Notes: generated by a model not told the origin, from the sequence alone. 34,582 bases of DNA from Chara braunii (GCA_003427395.1 BFEA01000012.1:2544718-2579299); one strand, 5' to 3'. Shown: positions 18,060 to 29,300, numbered from the stretch's first letter. Numbers and translations: made by a program.

Positions 18060-18101
<42 letters not shown>

Positions 18102-18300
18102 CATGTGTGTGTGTGTGTGTGTGTATGTTCGGGAGCGATGAGCAATGCCCACAAGGGCCTCCCAACCTCTATGTATATGATAAATAAATAAAAATATAAA
18201 CATAAATAAAAATATTCGGGTTCGGTGTATTTTGGGTCATGTTGGGGCTCGGAACCGAGCGTCCGGGTTCGGTCACCGAGCCCAAGCGCGATGCTACGCA
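17926..18300. mobile_element. TIR element nested in LINE A, with GAACATGTTC palindromes
   Basis: The left end is TGTGTAGCAC and the right end, reverse-complemented, TGCGTAGCAT (8 of 10 identical). ATTTAG flanks both sides within 3 bp (17917-17922, 18302-18307) and may be a target-site duplication. The left side holds three GAACATGTTC palindromes (17939, 17968, 18001), the middle a GT microsatellite (18065-18123), and the right side a nested hairpin (GGGCTCGG 18245-18252 with CCGAGCCC 18276-18283). The LINE coding sequence is interrupted here, consistent with insertion. Superfamily unknown. Confidence 0.6.
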
Positions 18301-19911
18301 GATTTAGGCCGAATAATATCATATATCCCTCGAGTATGGATGTTGTTTCTCCAAAAAGGTGTGAAATTTAGAGAAGCGGACTGGGTGAGAGCTATAACCA
18401 GGGAGAGGTATAATTATAGGTCAAATTATGCATACCCATTATGGAGCGGCGATGATTAACTTATGCAGAATGAGTAAAGGTTGCTAAATCTCTCAAATGA
18501 ACCAAAATGAAATTGCTTTCTTCCCTGATTTTACAATACATAGGAGTAGAGTTTTATATTTTTTATCAGCTAGAAGCTGGAAAGCCTTCCTCCCGGAATT
18601 GTCAATCACTGAGCTACCTGTGGATCCTTTGGAATGGGTACGGAGGACTAATAAAAGAAGTAACCCGCAAAGATTGCACTCCCTTATAGTTAAAGCTTCG
18701 TATCATAAATATACGTCATATCCATTTTGAAGTATAGATGAGTCAGACACCTTAACATCCACATCGATCGACTTACGATTGTTAAATGGTGTAAGGACCT
18801 TTTGACTGACAAAATTTGCTTTACTACAATGGCAAATAATCCATAGGTGTTTACCAACTTTTGATTGGCTAATTGATCATTCCTCATGTGAACAAAAAGG
18901 GTCAGCTTTACCATGGTGTCCCAACTATATTTCAACATTTCCAAACAAAAAAAATAAGAGAAGTTATAGAATACGTGCCCAATGGTCAAATTGTTGTGAA
19001 GAAGATGTTACCATATTTGGAATAAAATCGTTGGATTGGATTGACCATGAGACTGGCGTGCACTGCTTTTGGAGCACTGGTCTCCGATGAAGAAAAATAT
19101 GTAAGAATTCCAAATAAATTTATTCCATATAGGAAGGAAAACATTACTTTGGGCTTTGTGGTTCAGGTGTGTGTTGTCTTGGGAAAGAAAGTCATTGACA
19201 TAGTCCAAAATTTTATTCAAACAGAAACAGAGCACAATGGTGCAAGACCAAAATTATAATCAAATGACTGATTCAAAAACAAGACATCACAAAAATTGCT
19301 CCAGACACACTTGAACACAAATAAACTATACTTGTGTTTAAACATTCTCCACAAATTTCAAATTACCTGGCTGGGGGATGCATAAGGGGAGAATTTACGG
19401 GTAAATAAATGACCTGGTGGGGAAGGAGATGGAGAGTTCAAGAGGGACTATTACATCGTTTTCAATAGTTGGCTTGATATTCAACCAAGAGGTTCGTTGA
19501 GATCCCCAGATTCATTTACTGACTTTTTCCACCCTTGGATCTGACTTTAGTTAATCTTCAATGGTATGGGGTGGAAACTACATCAAAGGCATGCATACAA
19601 TTGTGTTGTTGAATATTTTATTATCTAAGTAGTAAGAATGAGAGTAAGGTGCATCTAGCTTGTTGTGTCATGATTAGATCTGGCGGCTCATATAATGTTG
19701 AAGAGGCAGTCATCTTACTCATAATAGCTCTGGTTGTTTTTTTCTTGAATCAGGGTCCCTCTGGGTTTCGTTAAAAAATGAAAGCGGGTAAGGCTCCCAG
19801 ACAAGCACATAACCGGGTAGATTGTGCGGACCCCGGCCTCGTTCTCATCATTTATAATATCAGCCTTGGGCACTGGGCCCGTTAAAAAAAAAATAAAAAT
19901 AAAAAATAAAA

Positions 19912-22200
19912 GTGGTTGTTCTGAAAATATGTCTTTGAACCATCAGATCGATCTTAGTCGGCCCCCGTTTACATTAAGCTGGCCCAGCCACCTATCCTCC
20001 ACCACATCCCCAAGTTGTCTCCTGGTTCTCAACATCCTGTACGCCACTTTTGCCTTCAGGTTGGCTAGCGGCACCTCCCGCTGAGGCCTCCCCTTCCTTG
20101 GGCTACCGTATTGCCTCACCTCCACCTCCATTTCTCAGGATCCAAAGGTAATTCGGCAATCGAAGACCCCGGTCTGAACGCCCTCCCCCCCGTAAGAACC
20201 CTGATACAGAATACCCCTTTTTTCCCCCTCCACTCGAAAGGTTGCCTGTTGCCAGCTAAGTGGCCATCCTTCCCTAGTGCAAAGTATTCTATCAGCACCT
20301 CATCCCGTCCCACCTTGTCCCTCGTCCTTGCCAGTCCTACCCAGTGCCCTTCCTCTAAGCGAGGCCCTCTTCTCAGAGTGTGTACCATGCTAACGGAAGA
20401 CTCTTTATCAGTTCCTCCAATACTTCCGAGTCTGGTGGTAGTAGCATAACCACCCTTCAATTCTTTCCATGTCCTTCTAGTTTACGACTTCTACATCCCA
20501 CAGACCCCCCACCCGTAGCACCCCGTGCTTCACCCATCTTATCCATGGAGTGTCAGAAATGCATTGCACTTGTCGACGGGAGTCAGTGATCCACTTAGTA
20601 TCGAAGAGGGGCTACATGAAGACTTCCTCCCACCTATTTGCCATCGGTCTAGAGGGTAATGGGAACTTCCTCCATGCTTTTAGGAGACGCGTCCGAAACT
20701 CTTTCATTGGCTCCCCATTCCTATGTTTTCGCGAAATGCGCCAAAATCTATCGTCGAGCCATACAGCGGGTCGATCACAGAGTGGGTTTTTTTTGGGGCA
20801 AAGTCTGCTATTTGTGTTAGAGCTAACAGGGACCAAGGAGAGGAGGGCTGAAAGATCAGAATCTGAATCTATTGTATGCTGAGGGTCTGGAGTTGGGTGA
20901 TAGAGTCTACAATCCCTCGGCCCCCCAGCCTTAGGCTGGATTATCGGGTCCCACGCTATTCGATTGATTGCGTGCGCTGCTTTGTTGTTTCCTTTCCACG
21001 AGAATGCTGCGAGCTGCCTCTTGAGGTCCTTAAGCCCGAGTTTTGACAAAGGCCCCAACACCGACTTATACCATAGAGTAGTCAATACTAGTATTATACT
21101 ACATTGTTAATCACCAGGGCCCATCTGAAGAGTGACATATGCTAATTATCCCATCCTTGAAGCTTAGCCTGTGTGGGGGAGGTGATCCATTCATCATTTA
21201 AAGCGGGTTTCCCCCTTGCAATGATTGACGCTTCGAGCACCCGGAGGGATGCATCCGAAGCTAACCATGAAATACACGGGGTTTCTGGGGGTCTGACCCC
21301 TTGATGATGGAGCCACCACCCTACTGTATTTTGTCCCCAGTTTACGGTCATGTCAGACAGGAGGCAAAAACTTTCCATGAGGGTCCGCATTTCTGCCATA
21401 TTGCCTAAACATGCCTCCATCAGGATGGTCAGGTCATCAACAAACAGGGAACACATTGGGACGGCCTCCTTTGAGATCCCTTGAGCCTGATACGTTTAAT
21501 ATCTTTGTTGTACCTTAGGTTGACCAACAATGATTCCATTATGGCTACGAAGAGAAAACGGGTTTATCGGGTCCCCTTGTCTAACCGATCAGTGGAGGGA
21601 GAAGTGTGGGACCATAGGACAATTTACCGTTACACGGTTGTGGCATTACTATACAGAATCTTGATTCAGCGTCGGAAGGATGACCCAAAGTTCGTTTTTC
21701 TCAAACATTGGTCCAAGAAAAATCAGTCCACATGGTCATAGGCTTTTTCAAAGTCTATGAAAATGATTGATGGGTTCGCTTTGCCGCGTCGCGAGAGGCT
21801 AAGGACTTCATTCACTAAAATAATGTTTTCTTATATTTTCCTATTCGCCATGAACCTTGTTTGTGTCGGGTGAATGACGTCCTCCAGCACCGCCTCCATC
21901 CGGTTTGCCAAGGCTTTTGCCAACATTTTGTAGACTACCGTGAGGAGTGTGATAGGTTTGTAATTCCTAAAATTCATCCTATCCCCTTTCTTATGCAATA
22001 CGAACAACACCCCCTTCCTATTATGTCCCACATTTCCCCGGCCTCCCACACCCCCTGATAAAAATCCCATAGATCAGGGTTGAGTTTGGACCATATGTAT
22101 TTCCAATTCCTTTGAGAAGCCATCTCCTGGCGTCTTGTCCACCTCTATCTAGATAAGCGCTCTCCAGATCTCCTCCTTTATTCGCGGCGTGTCAGGAAAC
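19912..22200 (-). mobile_element. LINE remnant D: L1-type reverse transcriptase through post-RT region
   Basis: On the minus strand, in order, it reads: DKTPG.DGF (about 22135); PDLWDFYQGVWEAGEMW (about 22080); GVLFVLHKKGDRMNFRNYKP and ITLLTVVYKMLAKALANRME (22005-21890); PSIIFIDFEKAYDHVD then a stop in place of Trp (about 21770-21720, RT motif A); SKEAVPMCSLFVDDLTILME (about 21480-21420, motif C with FVDD in place of YADD); NTVGWWLHHQGVRPPETP; LKDLKRQLAAFSWKGN; FWRISRKHRNGEPMKEFRTR; WIRWVKHGVLRVGGLWD (about 20550-20500); SSIAELPLDPEKW; and LANLKAKVAYRMLRTRRQLG. Many frameshifts and stops make it non-functional. It ends abruptly against the A-rich tail of LINE A. Confidence 0.88.
21142..22140 (-). 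pseudogene. Reverse transcriptase domain of LINE remnant D
   Basis: RT palm motifs are still readable in three frames. NYKPITLL..VYK.LAKALA is the fingers/palm entry seen in all plant L1-type RTs. HPTQTRFMANRKI corresponds to the usual Q.GF..GR.I. FIDFEKAYDHVD has the first catalytic Asp. FVDDLTILM has the catalytic Asp pair. The enzyme would have copied LINE RNA by target-primed reverse transcription. A Trp-to-stop change after the DFEKAYDHVD motif and at least two frameshifts separate the pieces. Confidence 0.88.
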
Positions 22201-22210
22201 CAAGCTCCCG

Positions 22211-22390
22211 ATGTGATTGCCCTCAGATTCATCCACCACGGCCCAAGAGTGCAGCCTCATACATTCTGGAAAGTGACAATGTTACAGTGACGCCCTGAAA
22301 TCGAAAGGGGTGGCAGGCATTGAATGCTCCTTGTCTCTCACGGGTGTCGCATCACAAACTGCTGAGAATTTTCTTCAAAAAAAGAGAAAA
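22211..22390 (+). mobile_element. Poly(A)-tailed retroposon (SINE-like), copy S2
   Basis: It starts GTGATTGCCCTCAGATTCAT, contains TGCAGCCTCATACATTCTGG and GGGGTGGCAGGCA, and ends CACGGGTGTCGCATCACAAA with CTGCTGAGAATTTTCTTC and an A-rich tail. It aligns with S3 at 22421 and, in its 3' half, with S1 at about 14990-15125. Confidence 0.65.
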
Positions 22391-22420
22391 AAAACGGAAA
22401 AAAGGCAACTAAACTCTGAA

Positions 22421-22568
22421 CGTGATTGCCCTCATATTCATCCACTTTGACCTACATTTGCAGCCAGATACATTCTGGAAGGTCGCAACGTTATAGTGGA
22501 GCCCTTAAATCGGAAGGGTTGGCGGACACTTATCAGAAACAAGGCTTATTCTTAAAAAAAAAAAAAAA
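22421..22568 (+). mobile_element. Poly(A)-tailed retroposon (SINE-like), copy S3, in tandem with S2
   Basis: It starts GTGATTGCCCTCATATTCAT and shares TTTGCAGCCAGATACATTCT with GGAAGGTCGCAACGTTATAG, AATCGGAAGGGTTGGCGG and an A-run (22554-22568) with the family. It begins directly after the A-rich tail of S2, so the two are head to tail. Confidence 0.65.
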
Positions 22569-23583
22569 GTCTTATTCAAAAACACATAAAAAAGAAAGCG
22601 AAAAAACATTCCTTTCATCTTTTTGTCTTTTTCCAGTTGCTCCCCCCCCCCCCCCCCTTTTCACTGCCTTCAGCGTCAACGCGATGCACAACACACCAAC
22701 ATGACACCTTACAGTTCACTTGCCTCTTTTCCCTGGGCCCATAGGCTTCTTCCCTGGTTGTGCTACAAGCCTAATGTCGAGCGTCGTCAGCCTCATGCGT
22801 TACTCGACACGACTCTGCAAAAAAAGTTGGGAAAGGCACTGGTGGCTTAAACTGGGCTAAACCATTTTTGTTCAGTTGTTTATTTATTGTGAAAATTGTT
22901 TCATGGGCAAAACCATTATTGTTTAGTTGTTTATCACCCCCCCCCCCCCTTGATGCGGAATAACCTAAGGAACATACGTTCAATGAAAGTTAGAATTAAG
23001 GATTCCGAAAGTCAAGTACTTGGAATTTTACACAAACCCTTGGTATCCCCTTGCGTCCGGTAGGCCTTAGCAACATATAACTTGAAATTTCCATGCACAA
23101 GAGGATTATAGAGTGGAATGGTAGAGGGACAGTGGGAGGTTGGACTCTCTCCGGTAGGAGATAAAGGGGGGGTCAAGCAACAGGGTGGGAGTTTCCAACA
23201 TATGTAGAGGGCTTAAGATAGAGGGGTAGGATTCTCACTAGACATGTCGGGGATTTTATCCCTAAGCACTTCACTCCGGGGGCCTCTTCGAGACCAATAA
23301 GACACCTAACTTACACTGCTTTAGTCATAATGCTTTGCTGGAGTTGTAGAGTCTGAAGATGAAAGTCAATGGCTATTGGTTAGATGGGGATGTTTATAAA
23401 TGTTTGTGTTGTATCATGCTTTAAAAAATCCCGATCCTCGATAGATGGGATGTAAAGAAGTGGTAGCCTCTATACCTCCCCATTTTTCGTAGTAGTGGAA
23501 GAAGCGTCTAGACAACATGGAAGATATAGAGACGACGTACTGCAAGACTAGTCTGGTGTGCAGACGATCGGACTAGACCTGTC
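22569..23583. other. No recognisable gene; C-tracts and short direct repeat
   Basis: Poly-C runs lie at about 22642-22657 and 22927-22941. A direct repeat, AAACCATTnTTGTTYAGTTG plus TTTAT, occurs at about 22858 and 22912. From 22980 to 23583 the sequence has short open frames only and nothing I recognise. Confidence 0.5.
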
Positions 23584-23989
23584 GAGCGCATCGGCTCCTG
23601 CCGTTTTTTTGCAAAAGGCGATAACCCTCCTGGCCACGTCACGCAGGAGTAAGCTAAACAAAATTAAAACAAGAGACAACTGGGGAACGAAGCAAAATAA
23701 CCCTGCGAACCATCGAGCCGAACGCGGTTGCTTTGTCCCTTTGCCGCTCTAGTCGGGTACGCCAGCTGTACTTCCCGCGGTCATATGAGCGCATCGGCCC
23801 CCACCTTTTTTTGCAAAAGGCGAGAACCCTCTTGGCCACGTTACACAGGAGTAAACTAAACAAAAACTAAAACAAGAGACAACTCGAGAACGATGCAAAA
23901 CAACCCCACGGCCCAGCGAGGCGGACGTGGTCGTGTCGTCCCTTCACCGCTCTAACCGGGTGCACCAACCATACTTTCCACGGTCAGAC
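23584..23989. repeat. 203-bp tandem duplication
   Basis: Copy 1 (23584-23786) and copy 2 (23787-23989) both start GAGCGCATCGGC, followed by TTTTTTTGCAAAAGGCGA, then CACAGGAGTAA or CGCAGGAGTAA, AAACAAGAGACAACT, and CCGCTCTARYCGGGT. They have the same length with many transitions, suggesting an old duplication. The TTTTTTTGCAAAA block is common to both. No coding content recognised. Confidence 0.88.
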
Positions 23990-24169
23990 GACCCGGAAAA
24001 TTATTTTGACAATGTGCAAGAGGCCTGACCAGAGCTCCGAGTTCTATAACTTGATACCTCGCTGCTGAAGGAGCAACAATTTTAATACCGTGTACGAGAT
24101 GTATGGCAATACTGGCGGCAACAAAAGTCTCACTTCAACTTTCATCGGGCATGGTTTAATAACAACCAA

Positions 24170-24455
24170 CTTTTTCTCGCAAGGAAGTGTAAGGCTATTG
24201 GACAAATTAGGTTCGCAGGACTTCCGAAGGAGTCTATCCCAGTCTGCTCCCTTTTTGTCGACGACACCACCATTATTATGGAAGCAGGTAGCAACAACAT
24301 GGAAGAAGTTCTAACCCTCATTGACCACTTTTATGTCTTGTCTGACATGGCCATGAACTGGGGACATAAGACAGTTGGGTGGTGGCTACATCACCAAAGG
24401 GGGAGACCCTCAGAGAGCCCGTTGTCGGGCGGCTCAAGCCTATCGCCACCCTTTA
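24170..24455 (+). pseudogene. LINE fragment E: reverse transcriptase motif C region
   Basis: The plus strand reads AGLPKESIPVCSLFVDDTTI, then IMEAGSNNMEEVLTLIDHFY, VLSDMAMNWGHKTVGWWLHH and QRGRP. Remnant D has the parallel SKEAVPMCSLFVDDLTILME ... LLSDMTVNWGQNTVGWWLHH. The fragment is open over about 75 codons in this frame, then similarity ends just before the foldback element at 24464. The upstream part (24090-24200) is not recognisable. Confidence 0.82.
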
Positions 24456-24463
24456 CTTCCTTT

Positions 24464-24627
24464 AACAGCCATTTCGTCAAAACGGACATATTATATTTTT
24501 TGAACGAAATCAAAACTGACTTTTTTTGCCAAAATCCGGTCGGAATTTTGGGAACGCCTGGGGGTCCGGCGTTCCCAAAACGCCAGACCCCCTATATGTA
24601 TGTGGTCTATGGTTAAGACCAGATACT

Positions 24628-24677
<50 letters not shown>

Positions 24678-24826
24678 TCTGGTTTCAACCGTAGACAAGG
24701 GGGGTCCGGCGTTTTGGGAACGCCGGACCCCTATGAGCAAAAACTTCCGACCGGATTTTGGCAAAAAAAGTCAGTTTTGATTTCGTTCAAAAAATATAAT
24801 ATGTCCGTTTTGACGAAATGGCTGTT
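24464..24826. mobile_element. Foldback element with at least 80-bp perfect arms
   Basis: The first 80 bp after AACAG (CCATTTCGTCAAAACGGACA onward to CCAAAATCCGGTCGGAA) recur, reverse-complemented and without a mismatch I can see, at the right end (24746-24826). Inner parts also pair: GGGGTCCGGCGTTCCCAAAA with CGCCAGACCCCC on the left matches the reverse complement of 24700-24733, and CTATGGTTAAGACCAGATA matches the right side loosely. A T-run of about 45 bp (24630-24674) forms the loop. CTTT flanks both sides (24460-24463, 24827-24830) and may be a short target-site duplication. No coding capacity. Confidence 0.88.
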
Positions 24827-24830
24827 CTTT

Positions 24831-27240
24831 GAAAAGACTACCGCCGGAGGTCGGAATTCCAGTGACAGCCTGTTCCAATCGTTTTTGCCTTGCGATCCGA
24901 ACCGATGAAAGACGGTTGGCTAATGGCGGATGGGCGGGGCGAGAAACCAAGGCTAGATGGAACTATGGTGAGATGCGGACCGGCGAGGACAAATTTTCGA
25001 GTATTCGACATTGGGAGAGAAATTTGTTAATTTAGTGGAGACGGCGATTCCAATGCTAAGCGTCAGTCGACATATGGGCGAATGAAACTTGCGACTGGCC
25101 GGTGAAATATGGCTGCAGGAGGACGACGTCTCGAGGGTTATGGCGAGTATTCCGTCGAAGCGAGGCGAATTATCACGGCTACCGCGAGAACTTGACTTTG
25201 AGGTGCGGTTCTATGGGAAATGATCAGTTGTTGAGAGAGAGTGATGACGGTGGGAGCGCGAGAACCACGGGAATTTTCCGAATGACGAGGAAACGGTAAA
25301 GGGACTAGGTTGATGGCGGTTGCCCTAATATACCGCGACAGTTGGTGGCTGGAGGGATTTAGGCCAGGATGCCGAAACCAGGTGCAGAAATTTGGGTCCG
25401 GTACCGGGCCACTGCATTTTCTCGATGGTACGGTCCTTTGGTACCACTAGTGACTGTTCAGGACAGAGACAGGCTCGGGACTAGGCCCGGGGACTGACCT
25501 GGTACCGATGCGCTGCAAAGTTCCCAACACTGGTCGGCCGATGGCTGGTGAAAATTGGTCGCTGGGAGCTGGTGTCCTGGGGCCCACCGGACTTTGAAAA
25601 TCCAATGGGGCTCGTTTGAGGGGGGATGCCCGGGGGGAAGTACTGGAGGGACGGGCGCACGGGAGGGGGTGGGCCCTTAGGTACACCAGTCCCCAAACGG
25701 AGGTCTCAACAACTCACACTCTTACGCACGGGAGCAGCTCTCCAATCAGGCACGAACCGGGACAACTTCCCAGTCCGCCTTCATGTCCAAACGAAAATGC
25801 ACCCAAAAGGGGGGGAGGCGGTTCCTGCTAGTCACCCACGGTGAACAAGATCACTCACTGCGATGCGATTAGGGGAAACCAACCACACGAAGTGTGCGGG
25901 GATGTATCTCCTGGCAACTAAGTAAGGGTCTTCGACGACGAAAGGTAAGTGTACCAGGTAAGCGTAGGGTGCTATCGTTCAACACACATACATGCAACGC
26001 ACAAACAACTGATTAGGTTCTCAGTGGGATCTAACTTGGACGGGACACATAGCATGACCACATTCTGGGCCGAGAGAAGAGGCGTGAATGCGCTCAAGGA
26101 GGAGAGCGCACAAATCTGTTTATGCGCGGAAGAGGAGATAACTTGGCAGAGCAAATCAAACCACCCATCAGCCAAGCATTCAAGAAGAGAAACAGCCGCA
26201 GAGAGCAAAATCGCAAAAAGGTAGCTATAAATGCTGGCCACGATCATGTGCAAGATTCATCTACTGCTGGAAAGGGGAACAATGCATCAATCTGGATACC
26301 ATAGCACGCCATATTCGCAAAAGAAAGAAGATCTGCATATAAACCTGACCACTATTGCGCGACAGACTGGTGTGCCTTCGCGCACGAATCTGGCCATGAA
26401 TCGCGCGCAAGATGCGTGCGCCCAGATACGCTCAGTAGGATGGACACATTCATCTGGGGTGTGCGCATGGGGATGTGCCTCGCGTTCAGACACATGCACG
26501 TTGAAGGTTCGACCAAGCTCACGTGGGGCCGTACGACCACACACGTAACAAAAGGCCGCTACAGTGAGGCAAACGATGAGGGCTAACGTACACTAATGTA
26601 TGAAAAAGAGTGACGAAAAGATAAGGAAGCGAGGGCCTTACATGGAGGAATAAAGCTTTTCGAGAGGCCGACATGACACGTGGCAATGGGAGAAACTCGT
26701 GGTAAAATTTGGATCCTTGTTGGCTGAGCAAACTGTCTTAAGTCAGACTATACGAGGTCGACAGTGAATTGACAACGGTCCTCTCCCTTGCTCTGAATTC
26801 GAATAAGAGGGATTTCTCACCCCTAAATGAATAAATTTTGTGACAGCCATTAAAATTCTTCGAATTTTGAAAATGCCCCTTGAACCGTGCCGAGCTATTG
26901 GCTGCTGATCGGTGAATGAATCTAGATGCAGATGTGCCCAACGATCTCGCGTACCCCTCATCTGATGAGTAGTCGAGCACGGCCTACAGCGACAGAAGGT
27001 GGTGTACCTTTCATTGCTCCTTAAAGATTCGTCCTGGTAATTGGCAAGGCTGCAGTGCTGGCGGCGTATTTTCCCATGTTCTAGCGGGAAATACATTCTT
27101 GTTTCCTTCAGTGGTGAGCACAGAGCAAGAGGACAAAAAAGTGGCGATGTATTCACCCATGATCTCGCACAAGATTCATCCTCCTTACCTCCCTTGATGA
27201 CCACGCGGTCCACACCAGGTCCGTGGATGAGGGAGGGAGA
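24831..27240. other. No recognisable gene, repeat or RNA
   Basis: About 2.4 kb with many short open frames, none resembling a family I know. GGTACC and CCGG motifs are frequent between 25380 and 25690. I see no clear inverted or tandem repeat, no tRNA-like cloverleaf and no poly(A) tail. It may be old, decayed transposon sequence. Confidence 0.45.
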
Positions 27241-27245
27241 GAGAG

Positions 27246-27250
<5 letters not shown>

Positions 27251-27333
<83 letters not shown>

Positions 27334-27334
27334 N

Positions 27335-27422
<88 letters not shown>
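27251..27422. repeat. (AG)n microsatellite with one unresolved base
   Basis: An AG run of about 170 bp, with an N at 27334. The single N probably marks a collapsed or joined repeat, so the true length is uncertain. Ser-Leu and Glu-Arg open frames across it are artefacts. Confidence 0.95.
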
Positions 27423-27426
<4 letters not shown>

Positions 27427-29300
27427 TAGGAGAAAAGGACTAGCGGGGCGGTGAGCAGGGGACACACTTCCAAGGGGCACTCACACGATCATACGGGGTG
27501 TCTGGAGAAGAATCTGGACGCGGGCGTGCTCCAGGTTTGTTCGCTGCTCGAGGGTCGTTTGAATCGGTGAGAGTTTGCACCTGTGTGTGTGCAAGAGGGG
27601 GAGAGAATAGAATGCACCACCCCACGTTTTGACTAAAAATTCATTCGGGAGGGCATATAAGACAATACCAGGATGTATCTTTCAATCTCCCAGCTGAAGT
27701 TTTTTCTTTTCTTTCTTGCTTGGGGAGTGAACACGGGAGAGTCGGGGAGACATGGCAATGTACTTTCGCATGTTCTCGCAGAAGGGCCAGTCTCATTGGG
27801 AAGAAGATGAGTGGGCTGTGGTACAATGAAAAGGAAGAGTCTGACAGTGTCTTGGATGCGTGCGCTGCAGGTGGATTGAAGCATGCTAGAAAGTATGGAG
27901 AAAAACTAACAAAAGCATCGAAATACCGAAACTGCAACTTTGTTTACATCGAATTCCAAAAATGCCCTGAGTTGAATTCTTGTTATCTCCTATAAAATTT
28001 GGTTTGCACGTTGGAGAGGCGTAGCGCGGTCGGGAGAGCTGCGCCCCGTCCGGGTCCGGTACAGGATTTATAGGAGCACGGCGCAACATGGCGTGGCGAG
28101 GCGAGCACGGCGTGAAGCGTGAACGAGCGGTGCGAAGTAGCACGATGGGTGTAAAACGGCTATGGCGTGCAATGGCGTGCATTGGAGATTTCGTGAAGGC
28201 AAGATAGGAGGGGGACGGGTGGTGGCAGGTCGTCTGTTGTGGCGGTGTGGAATGGGGATTGTGTCGAGGAGAAGGTGGGTGGGGTGAGAGGGGGCTTGAT
28301 GGTGGGGGATTTTCTATACTGGCTTGTCTACTCCGTCTCTCCTTCTTCCTGATTTAGTCGCCTCCCGTTCATTGGGCATGGACTGAACTTTTGTGAGGTG
28401 GCATCAGCAGGCTTGGCGTGGTTACTCACAACGCGATCACATAGGGCAGTGATAGGGATGTGATTGTGTCCTACCAAATCTCTTCTGGTCAGTGTGGCTT
28501 GCCAAGGGGCTGGCTACATTAGCACGGGCTATGAGGAGGCGAACGTGCTCCTCCCGCAAAAAGAGGAAGGGGCTGAGTTTGGACTCTACAGCGGCGGGGC
28601 AACTGGATCATGGGATCGCGAGAGTGGAGCGCAATGTGATGGATTGCATGAACTGAGACTTCAAGCGTTTCAAGGCGACTTCACGCAGCGACGGGATCTC
28701 CAGTAATACTTGAGGCATGACCTAATTTTGTTGCTGTTTTTTCTTGATACGGGAACTTCTTAGAAGGTAATTTCTTGGATGGTAATTCTGATTTTTAGTT
28801 GATCTCAATCGGTAGTTCGTAATTTTTTTGTTGATTTCGTTATCTGTTTTTAGGAGCGTTATGGTTTCTCTCGTACACAATTGATTGTCGATTCTTTTTT
28901 TGCTTAGTATTTCTTGACTTAATTGATTATCAATTTGTTTTTCTACTTAGTATTCCTGATTTACTGTTTGAGCGATTTCTTGAACCTTGGGTTTTGGAAA
29001 TCAGAGTCGTAAGTCCGTTCGGGCATCAGAATTGATTCCCTATTTTGTTCCCTATTGGATTCTAAAATCTTATCAAATTGTATTTTCAATATTATCTTCA
29101 TCGCGATTGATTTCCTGAATTTCCTGAATTTGTTGCTTAATTCATGATTCAAACTTCTTTTGAATCAGGATTTACTGTCTGAGCGATTTCTCTTATTCCC
29201 ATCTTACCTCTATCTCGATGGATTTTCTGAATTCGATGGTAATCAGTTTTTACTCACGTAGTTAGTCTTGCAAGGGAGTCTCAACTGTGATGTTGTGAGA
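27423..29300. other. No recognisable gene; GC-rich then AT-rich intron-like DNA
   Basis: 27423-28320 is mixed, with a GC-rich patch (28015-28170). 28730-29260 is T-rich with repeated GATTTACTGTYTGAGCGATT plus TCT (about 28959 and 29168) and duplicated TTGATTRTC...CTTAGTATT.CT blocks (about 28880-28960). The T-rich style resembles plant introns but no exon is recognisable on either side. Confidence 0.4.

Larger units (their letters stand above)
16390..19911 (+). mobile_element. LINE A: degenerate L1-type element, internally inverted, with A-rich tail
   Basis: Plus-strand RT pieces begin with DETPWNSPGILIEYYSQILT (from about 16405) and TGFIKGRNIQDK (16577-16612). The block 16611-17240 is in the opposite sense: on the minus strand it reads SDMVVNLGNKTLG, RPPETPRVQWLPKK, and DLKRQLRGFLWRG..IAWDT. 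Plus sense resumes at 17308 with AWDTFLQPEVKGGIGLLDYG, then QKLPLPNKFPPSRYEQVLR, PPWLTWVKAGILRIKHLWDS, FLPELSITELPVDPLEW (about 18590) and LLQWQIIHRCLPTFDWLIDH with EQKGSALPWC (about 18810-18930). The tail is A-rich, GTT(A)n interrupted by T, at 19881-19911. Stops and frameshifts are frequent. A separate TIR element is inserted at 17926-18300. Confidence 0.85.

Noticed and set aside
24491-24780. Lys-run and Phe-run open frames
   Set aside because: They cross the T-run in the loop of the foldback element.
26505-26525. GGTTCGA resembling a tRNA T-loop
   Set aside because: No matching acceptor, D or anticodon stems lie at the right distances upstream.
26743-27480. A 245-residue minus-strand open frame and matching Glu-Arg plus-strand frames
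   Set aside because: Most of the length is the AG microsatellite at 27251-27422. The ends have no recognisable domain.
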